From positions 1-64,000 of the forward strand of contig JALKBU010000086.1 of assembly GCA_023091735.1 (NCBI GenBank): DNA of 64,000 nt, given 5' to 3'. A program made the position numbers and the translations under genes. Of this stretch, positions 1 to 8,803 are shown in pieces. Every line of letters begins with the position of its first letter. The first letter of the stretch is position 1. Origin of the DNA: Trichomonas tenax. Taxonomy: Eukaryota > Parabasalia > Trichomonadida > Trichomonadidae. The notes beneath the pieces were generated by a model, which was given only the letters and a program-made list of their open reading frames with translations, did no database searches and was not told where the DNA came from.

Positions 1-2
1 AG

Positions 3-134
3 CCTAAACGTAAGTGTACAGAAAAACAATTAGCAGCACTTGCTGCAGGAAGACAGAAGAATCCGAGATGGATCGCAAAAAGAATGAAGGAAGAAGAAGA
101 AAAGAAGAAGCAGGAAGAGAAGAAATCCGAATAA
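3..134 (+). CDS. C-terminal end of an unknown basic protein (partial)
   Basis: An open frame runs from the window edge to TAA at 132-134 and gives the last 43 residues of a protein. The tail holds a basic stretch, TEKQLAALAAGRQKNPR, followed by an E/K-rich end (KEEEEKKKQEEKKSE). Codon use looks coding and the peptide is not low-complexity at its start. Short basic motifs of the TEKQLAAL..GR kind occur at the ends of viral and Maverick/Polinton-like proteins, but that is only a resemblance from memory. The spacer just downstream is GC-odd and repeat-rich, which fits the edge of a mobile element. No function can be assigned without the missing upstream part. Confidence 0.5.
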   Translation, partial: PKRKCTEKQLAALAAGRQKNPRWIAKRMKEEEEKKKQEEKKSE

Positions 135-1479
135 ATTTCTCTCATAACCATTAAAATTATTTTTCAAAATTTCCTTACCCTCATTTCCTTGCCCTTCGGG
201 CTGGGGCGAAGCCCTTCGCTTTCTTTTTTTAGTTAGTTAGTTTGTCATAAATTATTTTTTTTAAATTTCTGAATAAATTTTAGTCATTAGTTTCAAAATA
301 AATTTTAACGTTAATTTTGTAAGCAAATTCAAAAATTTATTTTTCCATATGGGGGAACCTAACTTCTAAAACTAACTCTATCGTAAATATTAGTATTAAT
401 AAACCATTGATTTTGTAATTTGTGAGTTCGGTAATTATTTAAAAATATATTTGCAGAACTCGTGGCGAAGACGTGGATTATTTTTTTTTCAAAAACTGAA
501 TACATTTTATAAAGTCAGGAATTTTAAAATAAAATTAACGTTAATTTGTAAGTAATTCAAAAATTTATTTTCTATATAGGGGGGAACCTAACTTGTAAAA
601 ACTAACTCTGTCGTAAATATATTTAAAAATATGTTCGCAGAAACCACGGCGAAGACGTGGGTTATGCGAACATCATATTACTAACTCAACTTCATCAGTG
701 TTTTTAAAATATGATGTTAAGAACTTTACAATCATCATCAAATTTTCGTACTCGGTCATTTTATATAATTATTAAAAAAAGAAATATTTTTAAAATTAAC
801 ATTAATTCTATAGAGTGCAAACCGTGCCGAAGCCAACGACAACCAAATTAACTACTATAAATTACTGTTTGAGCCTCCAATATGGAGTGGCACGAAAGTG
901 TTACACAAAACGTCAGATTTTTTCTTATATTTACATTACATTTGAAGTGGAAAAAGTGAGAATTGAGGGGTCGACCCTGTCACTTTTGTGGAAGTGTTTC
1001 CTGTTGGACTTTAGTTATATACACATCAACAAAATGTTATATTTTAAGGAAAAATTGATTATTATGCTTTGATATCTTTCAAAATCATATACCACATCAC
1101 TAGCATAAGGTTATGCTTTAATAATAGTTGATATTATCAATTTGATATTTTTCAAAATTCAAATTGATTCATACATTTTAAAAATCTTAAAGGAACAGAT
1201 AGCAAATAGTTATGTTTTAGGTAAATTTGATTCCCAGTTGAATATTAAGCTAATTTCAATTTTCAATCAATATTTTTGTTATTTCTTAAAAAGCTTTATA
1301 GCATGTTATATACTGTAGGAATAGAATGTACATTTCAATACTATAAGAAGAGGTTTTGTTAATCGTGAAATTTTGATAATTTTCGATGCAACAGTGAAAA
1401 CTCTTTATAATTCAGATAGTATTCATCAAGGAGAGTCCAAATATCAAATAAAAGTAACGTATACGTTTTGAAAAAAATC
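135..1479. other. Gene-poor spacer with GC-rich patch, duplicated block and palindrome
   Basis: No credible gene. The only longer frame (815-1072) would need a GTG start. A GC-rich patch at about 181-225 carries complementary GCCCTTCG / CGAAGCCC segments that could pair as a hairpin. The interval 290-670 holds a direct duplication described separately. Near 952-987 an imperfect palindrome pairs AAAAGTGA with TCACTTTT around a GGGTCGACCC core. The rest is AT-rich filler. Confidence 0.6.
290..670. repeat. Two-copy direct repeat of about 150-190 bp
   Basis: Copy 1 is about 290-475 and copy 2 about 515-670. Both run through the same landmarks in order: AACGTTAATTT, GGGGGAACCTAACTT, AACTAACTC.(A/G)TCGTAAATAT, ATTTAAAAATAT.TT.GCAGAA and GGCGAAGACGTGG. 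Copy 2 lacks an internal block of about 50 bp that copy 1 has, just after TCGTAAATAT. No frame runs through both copies. Confidence 0.7.
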
Positions 1480-1487
1480 TCACTTTT
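1480..1487 (+). promoter_or_regulatory. Initiator (Inr) of the CEP104 gene
   Basis: TCACTTTT fits the trichomonad initiator TCA(+1)YTW. The predicted +1 A is at 1482, giving a 12-nt 5' leader, which is normal for trichomonads. Confidence 0.65.
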
Positions 1488-1493
1488 ATAAAA

Positions 1494-3542
1494 ATGGAAT
1501 CAGAAAATCTTGATTATACGATAATAAACTGCACGAGTGAAGATCCTCATTATCCGATCTCTTCCATACAGAATGCGTCGATCAGAAGCAACGGATGGCA
1601 ATCACAGCAAAATCCAAGTTATCCAGTTTCTTTTGTGGTGGATCTGGGATCGAAAGCAAGCGTGAAATCGCTTCAGTTCGTCAGCCATCAGTCGAAGATC
1701 CCATGCAGAGTGGACCTTTCCTATGGAGATAACGGAACATTATTCAAACCTCTCGGTTCTTTCCAGTTTTCAGATAATTCACAGACAGGGTACTCAGCAA
1801 GAGAGCTGAAGAGCGCCAATCTGTCAAAAGTTTCTACAAAATTCTTCAAGATTTCAATACGCGGATGCCACGCAAATGCCAGCAATCCTTTTAACCAAGT
1901 TGGTATCGTTTCTCTCAAGATTATGGGAAGTGGAGGACGTCCATCAACGAGTCAGCGCCCTCAGACACCAGAATTAGACTTAGAACACGACATTAATCGA
2001 TTGGAGCGTGAAAAAGCCGATGCTGTCGCAAGAGAAGACTTTGCAGAGGCCAATAATGTCAAAATACGTCTTAATGAACTTAAAAAACAACGAGATATGC
2101 TTGAAGATCTGAAAAAAAAGAAACAAGAAGCAATTGCGAATGAAGATTTCGAAATGGCAAGAATCGTCAACGAACAGCTTAAAGCATTTAATTCAAGACC
2201 AAATACCACGCAAGACAAACCTCGCGAAGATGTTATTAAATATGATAACAATTACAGCTCGGCACGCCATGAAAAACCACAGCCAGCCAATCCAGAGCCT
2301 AAGCGTTTTCGTAAAATCGAGCTAGACGACGATAACATTCCTGAAGAAAAAATTGAACCCCCTCAGAAGGATTATAACATTCCTGATGACTTTGGTGACG
2401 TTCCTCCAATGGGAAGAGCGATTCCTCGTGATGACGATGATATTCCTCCAAGAGGACATCAGATACCACGCAGCAATGATGACTATCCACCGCCTGGACA
2501 CCAAATTCCACGTGACGAGCCAAAGAAGGCGAAGAGAGTCATTCAGCCTGTCGAAGAGAATGAAGAAGACGATACATTCTATGCTGATCCATCGCCAGCT
2601 CAGAAGCAGAAGCCAGGAAAGCACGGCATGACGAGACCAATCCTCGCTGGTGAAAACATGGTTGAAGAGGTTGTTCTTCGCCAAGACTTCGAGTTACAAG
2701 AGGATATCGAAGAAAGACCAATTCATCCGGCCGATGATTCAAATGAAGATCCAAATGGAGGACTCCGTGGAATGACAGAAGATAATGGTACTCCTGATGA
2801 GTTAACACCATCAAATCGCCAAGAATCATCTCTCTTGATATCAAAATTCGGCGAAGATGTTATTGCGAGATTCTATTCAAAGAATTGGCAGCTGCGTGAC
2901 GAGGCCATCAAGATATTGTGGACGAAGATTAAAGATCTCGGACAAGGCGCTTGTTATGAGTCATTCTGCTGCTTCTGCAAGATAATGAGGCACAGATTAG
3001 CAGACACACAGAAAGCCATCATCAGTGATGGTATTCAGGCTATCCAAGACATTGCTGATAGCGCAGGAATACAGAACGCAGATCTCGCACGCGCTGTTCA
3101 ACCAATGCTTCCTGCAGTCTCATCGCGTGTTGGAGGAAACTCACAACCAATCTCCGAATACGCCTGCAACTTCCTTGTCTTCTTGTGCTCGAATGGATGC
3201 CCTGATATTGTTCTTCCAATAGTATATGGAAGCAAGAAGAACTCTGCAAACTGGAAGTCCCTTCAAGCACGAATTTCGACACTCCACGACATCGTTCTTT
3301 GTCTCGGAATGGACGCAGCATACGGCCTCAGCCTTGACACGATGATGAAGTTCGCTGTTGAAGGATTGGAGTCCGCTAAGCCAGAAGTCCGTCAGACAGC
3401 AACACAACTCGTAGTCACGCTCGAAGAAATGGCAGGAAGCGCTGTTGAGAAATATCTCGAAAAGATTCCAAAGCGAACGAAAGAAGAAGTTTCTAAGGCT
3501 ATCGAAAATAACCACAACAACAACGAAGATGAAGAAATCTAA
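1494..3542 (+). CDS. CEP104: CEP104-like ciliary-tip / centriole protein
   Basis: 682 residues. The N-terminal ~150 residues match the CEP104 jelly-roll domain: SNGWQS, the stretch around LQFVSHQSKI, and then GYSARELKSA, with NPFNQVGIVSLKIMG closing the domain. Residues ~160-233 are a helical pair of UVR-like repeats (AVAREDFAEANNVKIRLNEL, then EAIANEDFEMARIVNEQL), as in CEP104. Residues ~295-345 are a proline/aspartate linker with repeated GHQIPR-type units. Residues ~440-670 form an alpha-helical TOG domain for tubulin binding. In animals CEP104 sits at the distal centriole and ciliary tip and controls microtubule plus-end growth. The C-terminal zinc fingers of the animal protein are absent. 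ATG at 1494 lies 12 nt behind an initiator. Family assignment is from recognised motifs, not a search. Confidence 0.8.
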   Translation: MESENLDYTIINCTSEDPHYPISSIQNASIRSNGWQSQQNPSYPVSFVVDLGSKASVKSLQFVSHQSKIPCRVDLSYGDNGTLFKPLGSFQFSDNSQTGYSARELKSANLSKVSTKFFKISIRGCHANASNPFNQVGIVSLKIMGSGGRPSTSQRPQTPELDLEHDINRLEREKADAVAREDFAEANNVKIRLNELKKQRDMLEDLKKKKQEAIANEDFEMARIVNEQLKAFNSRPNTTQDKPREDVIKYDNNYSSARHEKPQPANPEPKRFRKIELDDDNIPEEKIEPPQKDYNIPDDFGDVPPMGRAIPRDDDDIPPRGHQIPRSNDDYPPPGHQIPRDEPKKAKRVIQPVEENEEDDTFYADPSPAQKQKPGKHGMTRPILAGENMVEEVVLRQDFELQEDIEERPIHPADDSNEDPNGGLRGMTEDNGTPDELTPSNRQESSLLISKFGEDVIARFYSKNWQLRDEAIKILWTKIKDLGQGACYESFCCFCKIMRHRLADTQKAIISDGIQAIQDIADSAGIQNADLARAVQPMLPAVSSRVGGNSQPISEYACNFLVFLCSNGCPDIVLPIVYGSKKNSANWKSLQARISTLHDIVLCLGMDAAYGLSLDTMMKFAVEGLESAKPEVRQTATQLVVTLEEMAGSAVEKYLEKIPKRTKEEVSKAIENNHNNNEDEEI

Positions 3543-3716
3543 TCTATATTTATTTTGTTTATATTATATACTCTCTCTTTATTAACTTTAAAAAACATGT
3601 TTTTTTAATTAATCTAAAAATAAAACAAAGAAAGATTTCCTTCATAAATTACAAACATATAACTCACATCTAATGTGTTTTCTTATCATAATCAAAGTTA
3701 AAACCAAAAATTCAAA

Positions 3717-4535
3717 TTATTCGAAAGTAACACGAGGTTTTGAAGTCTGTAGCTGTATATGCGGAACTCCAGCGGATATTCTTGATCTCAGCACAATTAT
3801 TTCTTGCCTTAATTGTGTAATTAAAGCAGCTTGTTGATTTCTAATTTGCTCATTATCAATGTAATCTTGTAATAATTGCTCTACCTTAGATCCCAATTCA
3901 GCAACTTTAATGTCTGTATGCTCTAAAATAGTCAATCTCGCTTGTAATCTTGCATTTTCAACAAGAAGCTCTCTGATCTTTTCTGTGTCTTTGATACGCT
4001 CTTTCTTCAAGTCATCGATAGTTTTAAGAATGTTTTTCTTGTCTGTTGGAAGTGTCGATCGAGTTGAAGGAGAACTTGGTATCTGTGAAGGAATGAACGA
4101 TGAAAATGAAAAAGAAGGAATACTGAACTGTTTGGGAACATGTTTTGGCAAAGGAGGTTGTGATTGCTCAATATTTGATTGTATTTGTGAATATGACTTT
4201 TGTTCGTTGATAATTGACGACTCTGACTTCTTTTCTAAGTATTTTTCGTTGTTTGGAATGTCAGATAACGTAGGCGGAGGTCTATTTGGATTATAAGGAG
4301 AACCAGTAGGAATTATTGATGAATCTTGGCGCTCTTGGTTAAAGGACGATACATCGAAGTGTGAAGAATCATTTAAACCGCTAAATGATGCGTTTGGTTG
4401 AATTTCATCTGCAAAATTGTCATTTTCTTTTGTACTTACGGTATTTTCTTGTTGATTCTGTTGACTGCTGATGTCAGAAACGTTTTTGAGATTGAATTCT
4501 TCATCAAATTGCTTCAGTAAATTCCTTGGATCCAT
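3717..4535 (-). CDS. Hypothetical protein with C-terminal coiled coil
   Basis: 272 residues, not recognised. The first ~150 residues are polar and low-complexity (N/Q/S/P-rich) and probably disordered. Residues ~165-260 form a continuous amphipathic helix with leucine heptads (LKKERIKDTEKIRELLVENARL and ILEHTDIKVAELGSKVEQLL regions), so it probably dimerises. No membrane segment or signal peptide. ATG at 4535 is clean, and a TCATTTTT initiator match on the minus strand (A+1 near 4582) would give a 47-nt leader, longer than usual. Its 3' end converges with the CEP104 gene, 174 bp away. A cytoskeletal or adaptor role is possible but not shown. Confidence 0.7.
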   Translation of the reverse strand: MDPRNLLKQFDEEFNLKNVSDISSQQNQQENTVSTKENDNFADEIQPNASFSGLNDSSHFDVSSFNQERQDSSIIPTGSPYNPNRPPPTLSDIPNNEKYLEKKSESSIINEQKSYSQIQSNIEQSQPPLPKHVPKQFSIPSFSFSSFIPSQIPSSPSTRSTLPTDKKNILKTIDDLKKERIKDTEKIRELLVENARLQARLTILEHTDIKVAELGSKVEQLLQDYIDNEQIRNQQAALITQLRQEIIVLRSRISAGVPHIQLQTSKPRVTFE

Positions 4536-5030
4536 TTTGAATTTTTGTGTTAGTTTATTAATTTTTCGAATTTTGCAAAAATGATATTTTTAATCTTTCT
4601 ACAGTCTGCTAATTATATTTTTATTGAAATTTCAGAAATACAATTTTATATTTTTCTCGATGAACAAAAGTCCAAAATATCTCAATAACTAATTCTATTA
4701 TCATCAATGTCTGGCGAAATAAACAAAAGTACAGTACTCATAGAAACAGAATATATTAATGTTTTGCCTAAAATATTAATTTTATAATGAATATCTGGCC
4801 GATATTTTATTGACATCATGACAAATCAAAATATAAGTTACCATACATATAATCATGTGATTTTAAGAAGTTCTGCTAATTTCTTCTACATGACACCATT
4901 GATCAAATGTTAATTTGATAATTTCATTGAGTATTTTCTATTAGAGATCATTTATGGATTGACTTTTAGAATTAAAATTTATTACAATAGAGTTTTTACT
5001 ACAAACAAAAGGAATTAAACACAAAAATGA
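4536..5030. other. Spacer, nothing recognised
   Basis: AT-rich DNA between two minus-strand genes. It contains the upstream region of the 3717-4535 gene. I see no ORF, RNA gene or ordered repeat. Confidence 0.5.
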
Positions 5031-5492
5031 TTAAAATCTTGTTTTAAATGTTCTTTGATTTCCATAATCACCATCCTTCGGTATAGGTTGAAGAGGACCT
5101 TTGGATGAATTTGTTCTTTGGACTGAGGGATTTGAATCGAATTTACTGTCAAATCTGCTCATGAATGAAGTATTTTGATCATTATCACGGAAGTTGAATC
5201 TTGAGTTTGTTGATCTTCGTGGTTCTTCATGTCCTTCGTTATATACTTTATTTCTCAAAGCTTCGAGTTGTGCTTCTCGTATTTCTTTTAACACTGCTGC
5301 TTGGTGACAGTATATATTGATTAATTCCTCTAACTGCGATTCTTTCGTGAATCTTGAAGATTGAACGATTGCGACTGTTCTTGCTTTATTATTTCCTCTC
5401 CATCTTAGAGCATTTTGATAGAATTTTCTCAATTCACCGATTTGTTCTGATCCTGGAAGAGGAAATTGCTCATTGCTTAAAGAAGTATCCAT
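5031..5492 (-). CDS. Small hypothetical protein, helical N-terminal half
   Basis: 153 residues, not recognised. Residues ~15-95 are predicted helical and fairly conserved-looking (RKFYQNALRWRGNNKARTVA, then LEELINIYCHQAAVLKEIRE). Residues ~100-153 are polar, N/S/R-rich and probably disordered. There is no signal peptide or membrane helix. ATG at 5492 is the first in frame. It is divergent from the TEDC1-like gene, and the 160-220 bp between the two starts must hold both promoters. Codon use is like its neighbours, so I take it as a real gene, but function is unknown. Confidence 0.65.
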   Translation of the reverse strand: MDTSLSNEQFPLPGSEQIGELRKFYQNALRWRGNNKARTVAIVQSSRFTKESQLEELINIYCHQAAVLKEIREAQLEALRNKVYNEGHEEPRRSTNSRFNFRDNDQNTSFMSRFDSKFDSNPSVQRTNSSKGPLQPIPKDGDYGNQRTFKTRF

Positions 5493-5709
5493 TTGAAATA
5501 TTTAAACGTCCTCAATTAACCTTATACATTATCTTCCACATTTCACGCATATTTCAACGACAATACCACAAAATTTTTATATAACAATGACCTGATATTG
5601 ATGTGTATTCTACATTAATAAGATCAATGAATATATGTTATGATTTTGATTTATGCAATGTAAATTGATTTTATTTGACAAAAGAGTAAAAGGTGCACGT
5701 TTAAAATTA

Positions 5710-6936
5710 ATGTCGAAATCATCAAAAGAAGCTTGCGAATTTGTTTTTCAGAAAATTATCAACGAGATGTTGGATATTGGTGGAAGAGCCGATTTGCTTA
5801 AAAAGGCCTCTGCTGATGAAAGCGGTCCAACACTTGAAAATATGCAAAAATTATTGCTAAATTTTATCGCAAAAGTATTTTGCGGTACGAAATGGAGACA
5901 ATGGCTGTCAACAGCAGATATATCATCGATAATTACGCTACTTCGCTACTTAGGATTTGAGCCTGATTCGGAAAAGTTTAATATAGAAACGTCATCACGC
6001 GATTGTTTAATTTCATTCGGATACCTGATCTGGAGATTAGACTTATTCTCTAAACTTTACAAAGATTATTTACCACCTGAAAATTCATATACACCTCCAT
6101 ATGGAACAGTCACAGATGAACTTAATATACCTACCAAAGCACAGTCCGAGATGCCAAAGAAAGTTGATGATCTCGCTAAGCTTTTAAATAGACAAATAAG
6201 CAGAGTAACAAGAAAATTGCACTCCTTGTCAGATATTGAATATGACATCGATTATTATAAAGCACTGATCATGGAATTAGATAAAGACTCAACTGTTTAT
6301 GAGCTGAGCTTAAAGGCAAACCCAGACTTGATGAAGGAATATATTTCATCATTAAAAGCAGCAAATTCGAAATCAGATGTTGTCATGAATATTGCGAGAA
6401 ATGAGGCGAGGTTTTACAAGTTTTTGTCGCAAGTTACAAAAGTTAAGCTAGATAGTTGGAGTGAAACAGCAGAAGGAGATCCATTTGATGTAGATTTCTT
6501 CCCTGAAATATCAATGTCTCCTGTTAGACGCTTAAATACACAATCAAAATCAATTCAAGATAAATTTCAAAACATCGAAAACATGATGAATTTGTTGGAC
6601 AAAAAATTCAACTCAGATCTTATATCCATGACTGCAGATGAGAAGAAATCTATTGTCAATGAAATGGAATCACTGAAGAACAGACTTCTTAAGTTGGATT
6701 ATGTTGAACAAAAGAAGACAGCAGAAAAAAGAACATTCATCATTCCAGACTTCAATTTTGCATCATTTAGTGAACAAAAACTTCATGACATTGTAAATAA
6801 GTATGATTCAGAATCAGCAAGACTGGAGCAGGCCAGTATTTCAGAGATAGACTCAAGAATTAACGCTCTTTGCAAGAAATTCAATCTCAAATATACCGGC
6901 ATTAAATTACAAAACGAAAGTCTTTCTTTCATGTAG
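5710..6936 (+). CDS. TEDC1-like protein (tubulin epsilon/delta complex)
   Basis: 408 residues from the ATG at 5710. An in-frame ATG at 5653 would add 19 residues, but that stretch looks non-coding, so the shorter form is preferred. The helical N-terminal part follows the order I remember for TEDC1/C14orf80: a short ITLLRYLGFEP segment, then SSRDCLISFGYLIWRLDLF, then a proline-rich loop, then LLNRQISRVTRKLHSL and a YELSLKANPDLMKEY segment. TEDC1 works with delta- and epsilon-tubulin to stabilise centriole triplets, which fits an organism with several flagella. Residues ~290-400 are coiled coil. The similarity is distant and read by eye; a generic coiled-coil protein is the alternative. Confidence 0.55.
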   Translation: MSKSSKEACEFVFQKIINEMLDIGGRADLLKKASADESGPTLENMQKLLLNFIAKVFCGTKWRQWLSTADISSIITLLRYLGFEPDSEKFNIETSSRDCLISFGYLIWRLDLFSKLYKDYLPPENSYTPPYGTVTDELNIPTKAQSEMPKKVDDLAKLLNRQISRVTRKLHSLSDIEYDIDYYKALIMELDKDSTVYELSLKANPDLMKEYISSLKAANSKSDVVMNIARNEARFYKFLSQVTKVKLDSWSETAEGDPFDVDFFPEISMSPVRRLNTQSKSIQDKFQNIENMMNLLDKKFNSDLISMTADEKKSIVNEMESLKNRLLKLDYVEQKKTAEKRTFIIPDFNFASFSEQKLHDIVNKYDSESARLEQASISEIDSRINALCKKFNLKYTGIKLQNESLSFM

Positions 6937-7075
6937 CTTTTCAATTCCTCTTATTCTGTTTGTTGATATTTTATAAAAATATAATATTTATAAATTTATT
7001 AAGCGCTATGATATTGATATTTTTGGATAATTAGTTTAATTGAGTTGTGAAGAAATTGAACACAAAGTTATTTTG

Positions 7076-7081
7076 TCATTG
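7076..7081 (+). promoter_or_regulatory. Initiator of the 7089 gene
   Basis: TCATTG with A+1 at 7078 lies 11 nt before the ATG at 7089. This supports the ATG over the longer frame, which would start at a GTG at 7047. Confidence 0.5.
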
Positions 7082-7088
7082 TTTAGAA

Positions 7089-8465
7089 ATGTCGTTCTTT
7101 GGATTCGGAAAGAAAGATAAACGACTCTCTGAACTAAAAGACATTTTCAAGCAGCTGAACAAGGTCGATCAGAATCGATACGAAGAGTATTTAGAGAAAA
7201 CTATTCCTTATATTCCCGATTATACGACACATATTCTCACCGAATGTTTAAGCAAAATGAATCAAGTTCTTTCGACAAAATACTCACAGGTAGTTGTAAC
7301 AATGCTCTCAAATATGACGAAAAACGTTGATCCATTGAAACCTGATTCAAATCCATATAAAATAATACAATCAGACAATTTTATTCTACCTACGTTGTTT
7401 CAGTACCTGGATAAGGATAAACCCGAGTTAATGAAATTACTCAAAATGCTGTTTTTAGAATTAACAAATAAATTTATCGAATATATCGACGGAAACGGTG
7501 ATTCCGTTGTTCACCTAGTTAAGCTGGTTACGGAATCACAAGACAAGCTGTGCTGCGAATTTTTGTTGATGTGCGTGAATTCAAAAGAAGAATTAAAGGA
7601 GAAATACCAAACAATTATATTCAATGAACTCCATCAATGGACTCCTACATGTGTTATTAACGTTTTGGTTGGTTATCCGCAAATGTTTTCGAATGTCTTA
7701 ACAGATGAAATAGATCGATGGCTTAAGAAGAAGTATCAGTTTCTTATCGATGATGTCGAACAGTTATTGAAGATACACCAGTTTTTGTGGACAAACACAT
7801 TTATTTTACAAATTTTAGTGAGAACGACACCTGAAGTCAAGGTAACATCAATCAGTTTTATCAGAAGACAGTCACCACAGACATTTGAAGTGCCTGATGA
7901 CATTCTAAATGAATGTTGCGAATCAATTTTGAAACCTCTTCAAGAATTCGTTCAAACAGATGAAGGTGACTCTAAGGTTACATACCAGTTTATTAGATTC
8001 TATGTTTTGTCACTCGCAGATTACAAAAAAGTTCCAGAAGAAATATTTGAAATCATAACATCAGCATTGATTGATAAAAGTGACTTCTTAGTTGCGGCTG
8101 CAGCACAGTTAATCGCATGCTGGGTGATTAACTTCAAATACACATTTTCAAGGAAATTATTTTATCTTTTATCTGCTTCGGCAGTGAACAGGGACGAAGA
8201 GAACCCCTGCAGGCTGCTGATACAAGGAATTCTTTCAATGTTTGCAGAAAATGATGAGTTCATCACTCGAATATTGATATCAGAAGAGAAACTTCAAAGC
8301 AGGGTTGATAAACCACTGAAAGTCATCAGAGAGTCTTTCATGTTCCCTCATTTCATACCCATATTCAAAGCACACATCGAGAAGTCAAAGAATGACCCAT
8401 ATTTCCCCAAACTCGATCTTGCTTCTCAAATGCTCGCAGATGCTATCGATGTCTTAGATTTATAA
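7089..8465 (+). CDS. Helical-repeat (ARM/HEAT-like) protein, unknown role
   Basis: 458 residues. The frame is open from a GTG at 7047, but the first ATG (7089) sits 11 nt behind an initiator and gives a sensible N-terminus, MSFFGFGKKDKRL. The whole protein is alpha-helical, in repeated ~40-residue helix pairs typical of ARM/HEAT solenoids. It has no signal peptide and no membrane helices. A short FGFGKK start followed by a solenoid recalls cytosolic adaptor or trafficking proteins, but I do not recognise the family. The TAA stop is followed by AAAT, forming UAAA, the known trichomonad polyadenylation signal. Confidence 0.7.
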   Translation: MSFFGFGKKDKRLSELKDIFKQLNKVDQNRYEEYLEKTIPYIPDYTTHILTECLSKMNQVLSTKYSQVVVTMLSNMTKNVDPLKPDSNPYKIIQSDNFILPTLFQYLDKDKPELMKLLKMLFLELTNKFIEYIDGNGDSVVHLVKLVTESQDKLCCEFLLMCVNSKEELKEKYQTIIFNELHQWTPTCVINVLVGYPQMFSNVLTDEIDRWLKKKYQFLIDDVEQLLKIHQFLWTNTFILQILVRTTPEVKVTSISFIRRQSPQTFEVPDDILNECCESILKPLQEFVQTDEGDSKVTYQFIRFYVLSLADYKKVPEEIFEIITSALIDKSDFLVAAAAQLIACWVINFKYTFSRKLFYLLSASAVNRDEENPCRLLIQGILSMFAENDEFITRILISEEKLQSRVDKPLKVIRESFMFPHFIPIFKAHIEKSKNDPYFPKLDLASQMLADAIDVLDL

Positions 8466-8628
8466 AATATTTGTTTGTGTTTTTTTGAATACACATAGTT
8501 TATTTGATATACAATCACACAATATCTGACCCTCAAAGTCCTCTACCTACTCTCAAAGTTTCGCATTCATAATTCCACTTCTTCGATTTATTAATGCACT
8601 TTTATTCACAATTGCAATTGTGGCAATA

Positions 8629-8785
8629 AATTAGGGTCCTTAACAATTAAAGGGGGTCCTGAAAAGTGCAATAACCCCTTTTATATTGTAAATTAGGGCC
8701 TCCAAAAGTGTAATAACCCTATTTTAAATAATTAGGATCCTAAAAAGTGCGATATCCCTGCGAAGTTTAGGAAATTAGGGTCCAC
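8629..8785. repeat. Imperfect tandem repeat (unit ~40-50 bp) ahead of the hydrolase gene
   Basis: Four to five diverged units share the core AAATTAGGGTCCT..AAAAGTGCAATAACCC. Recognisable cores lie near 8629, 8652, 8690, 8730 and 8772. The last unit ends about 20 bp before the ATG of the hydrolase gene. It is GC-richer than the surrounding spacer. The rest of 8466-8803 is plain AT-rich sequence. Confidence 0.65.
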
Positions 8786-8803
8786 CCCGAGAAATATTTA
8801 GAA

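Noticed and set aside
815..1072. 85-residue frame in the left spacer
   Set aside because: It needs a GTG start and the translation is not protein-like.
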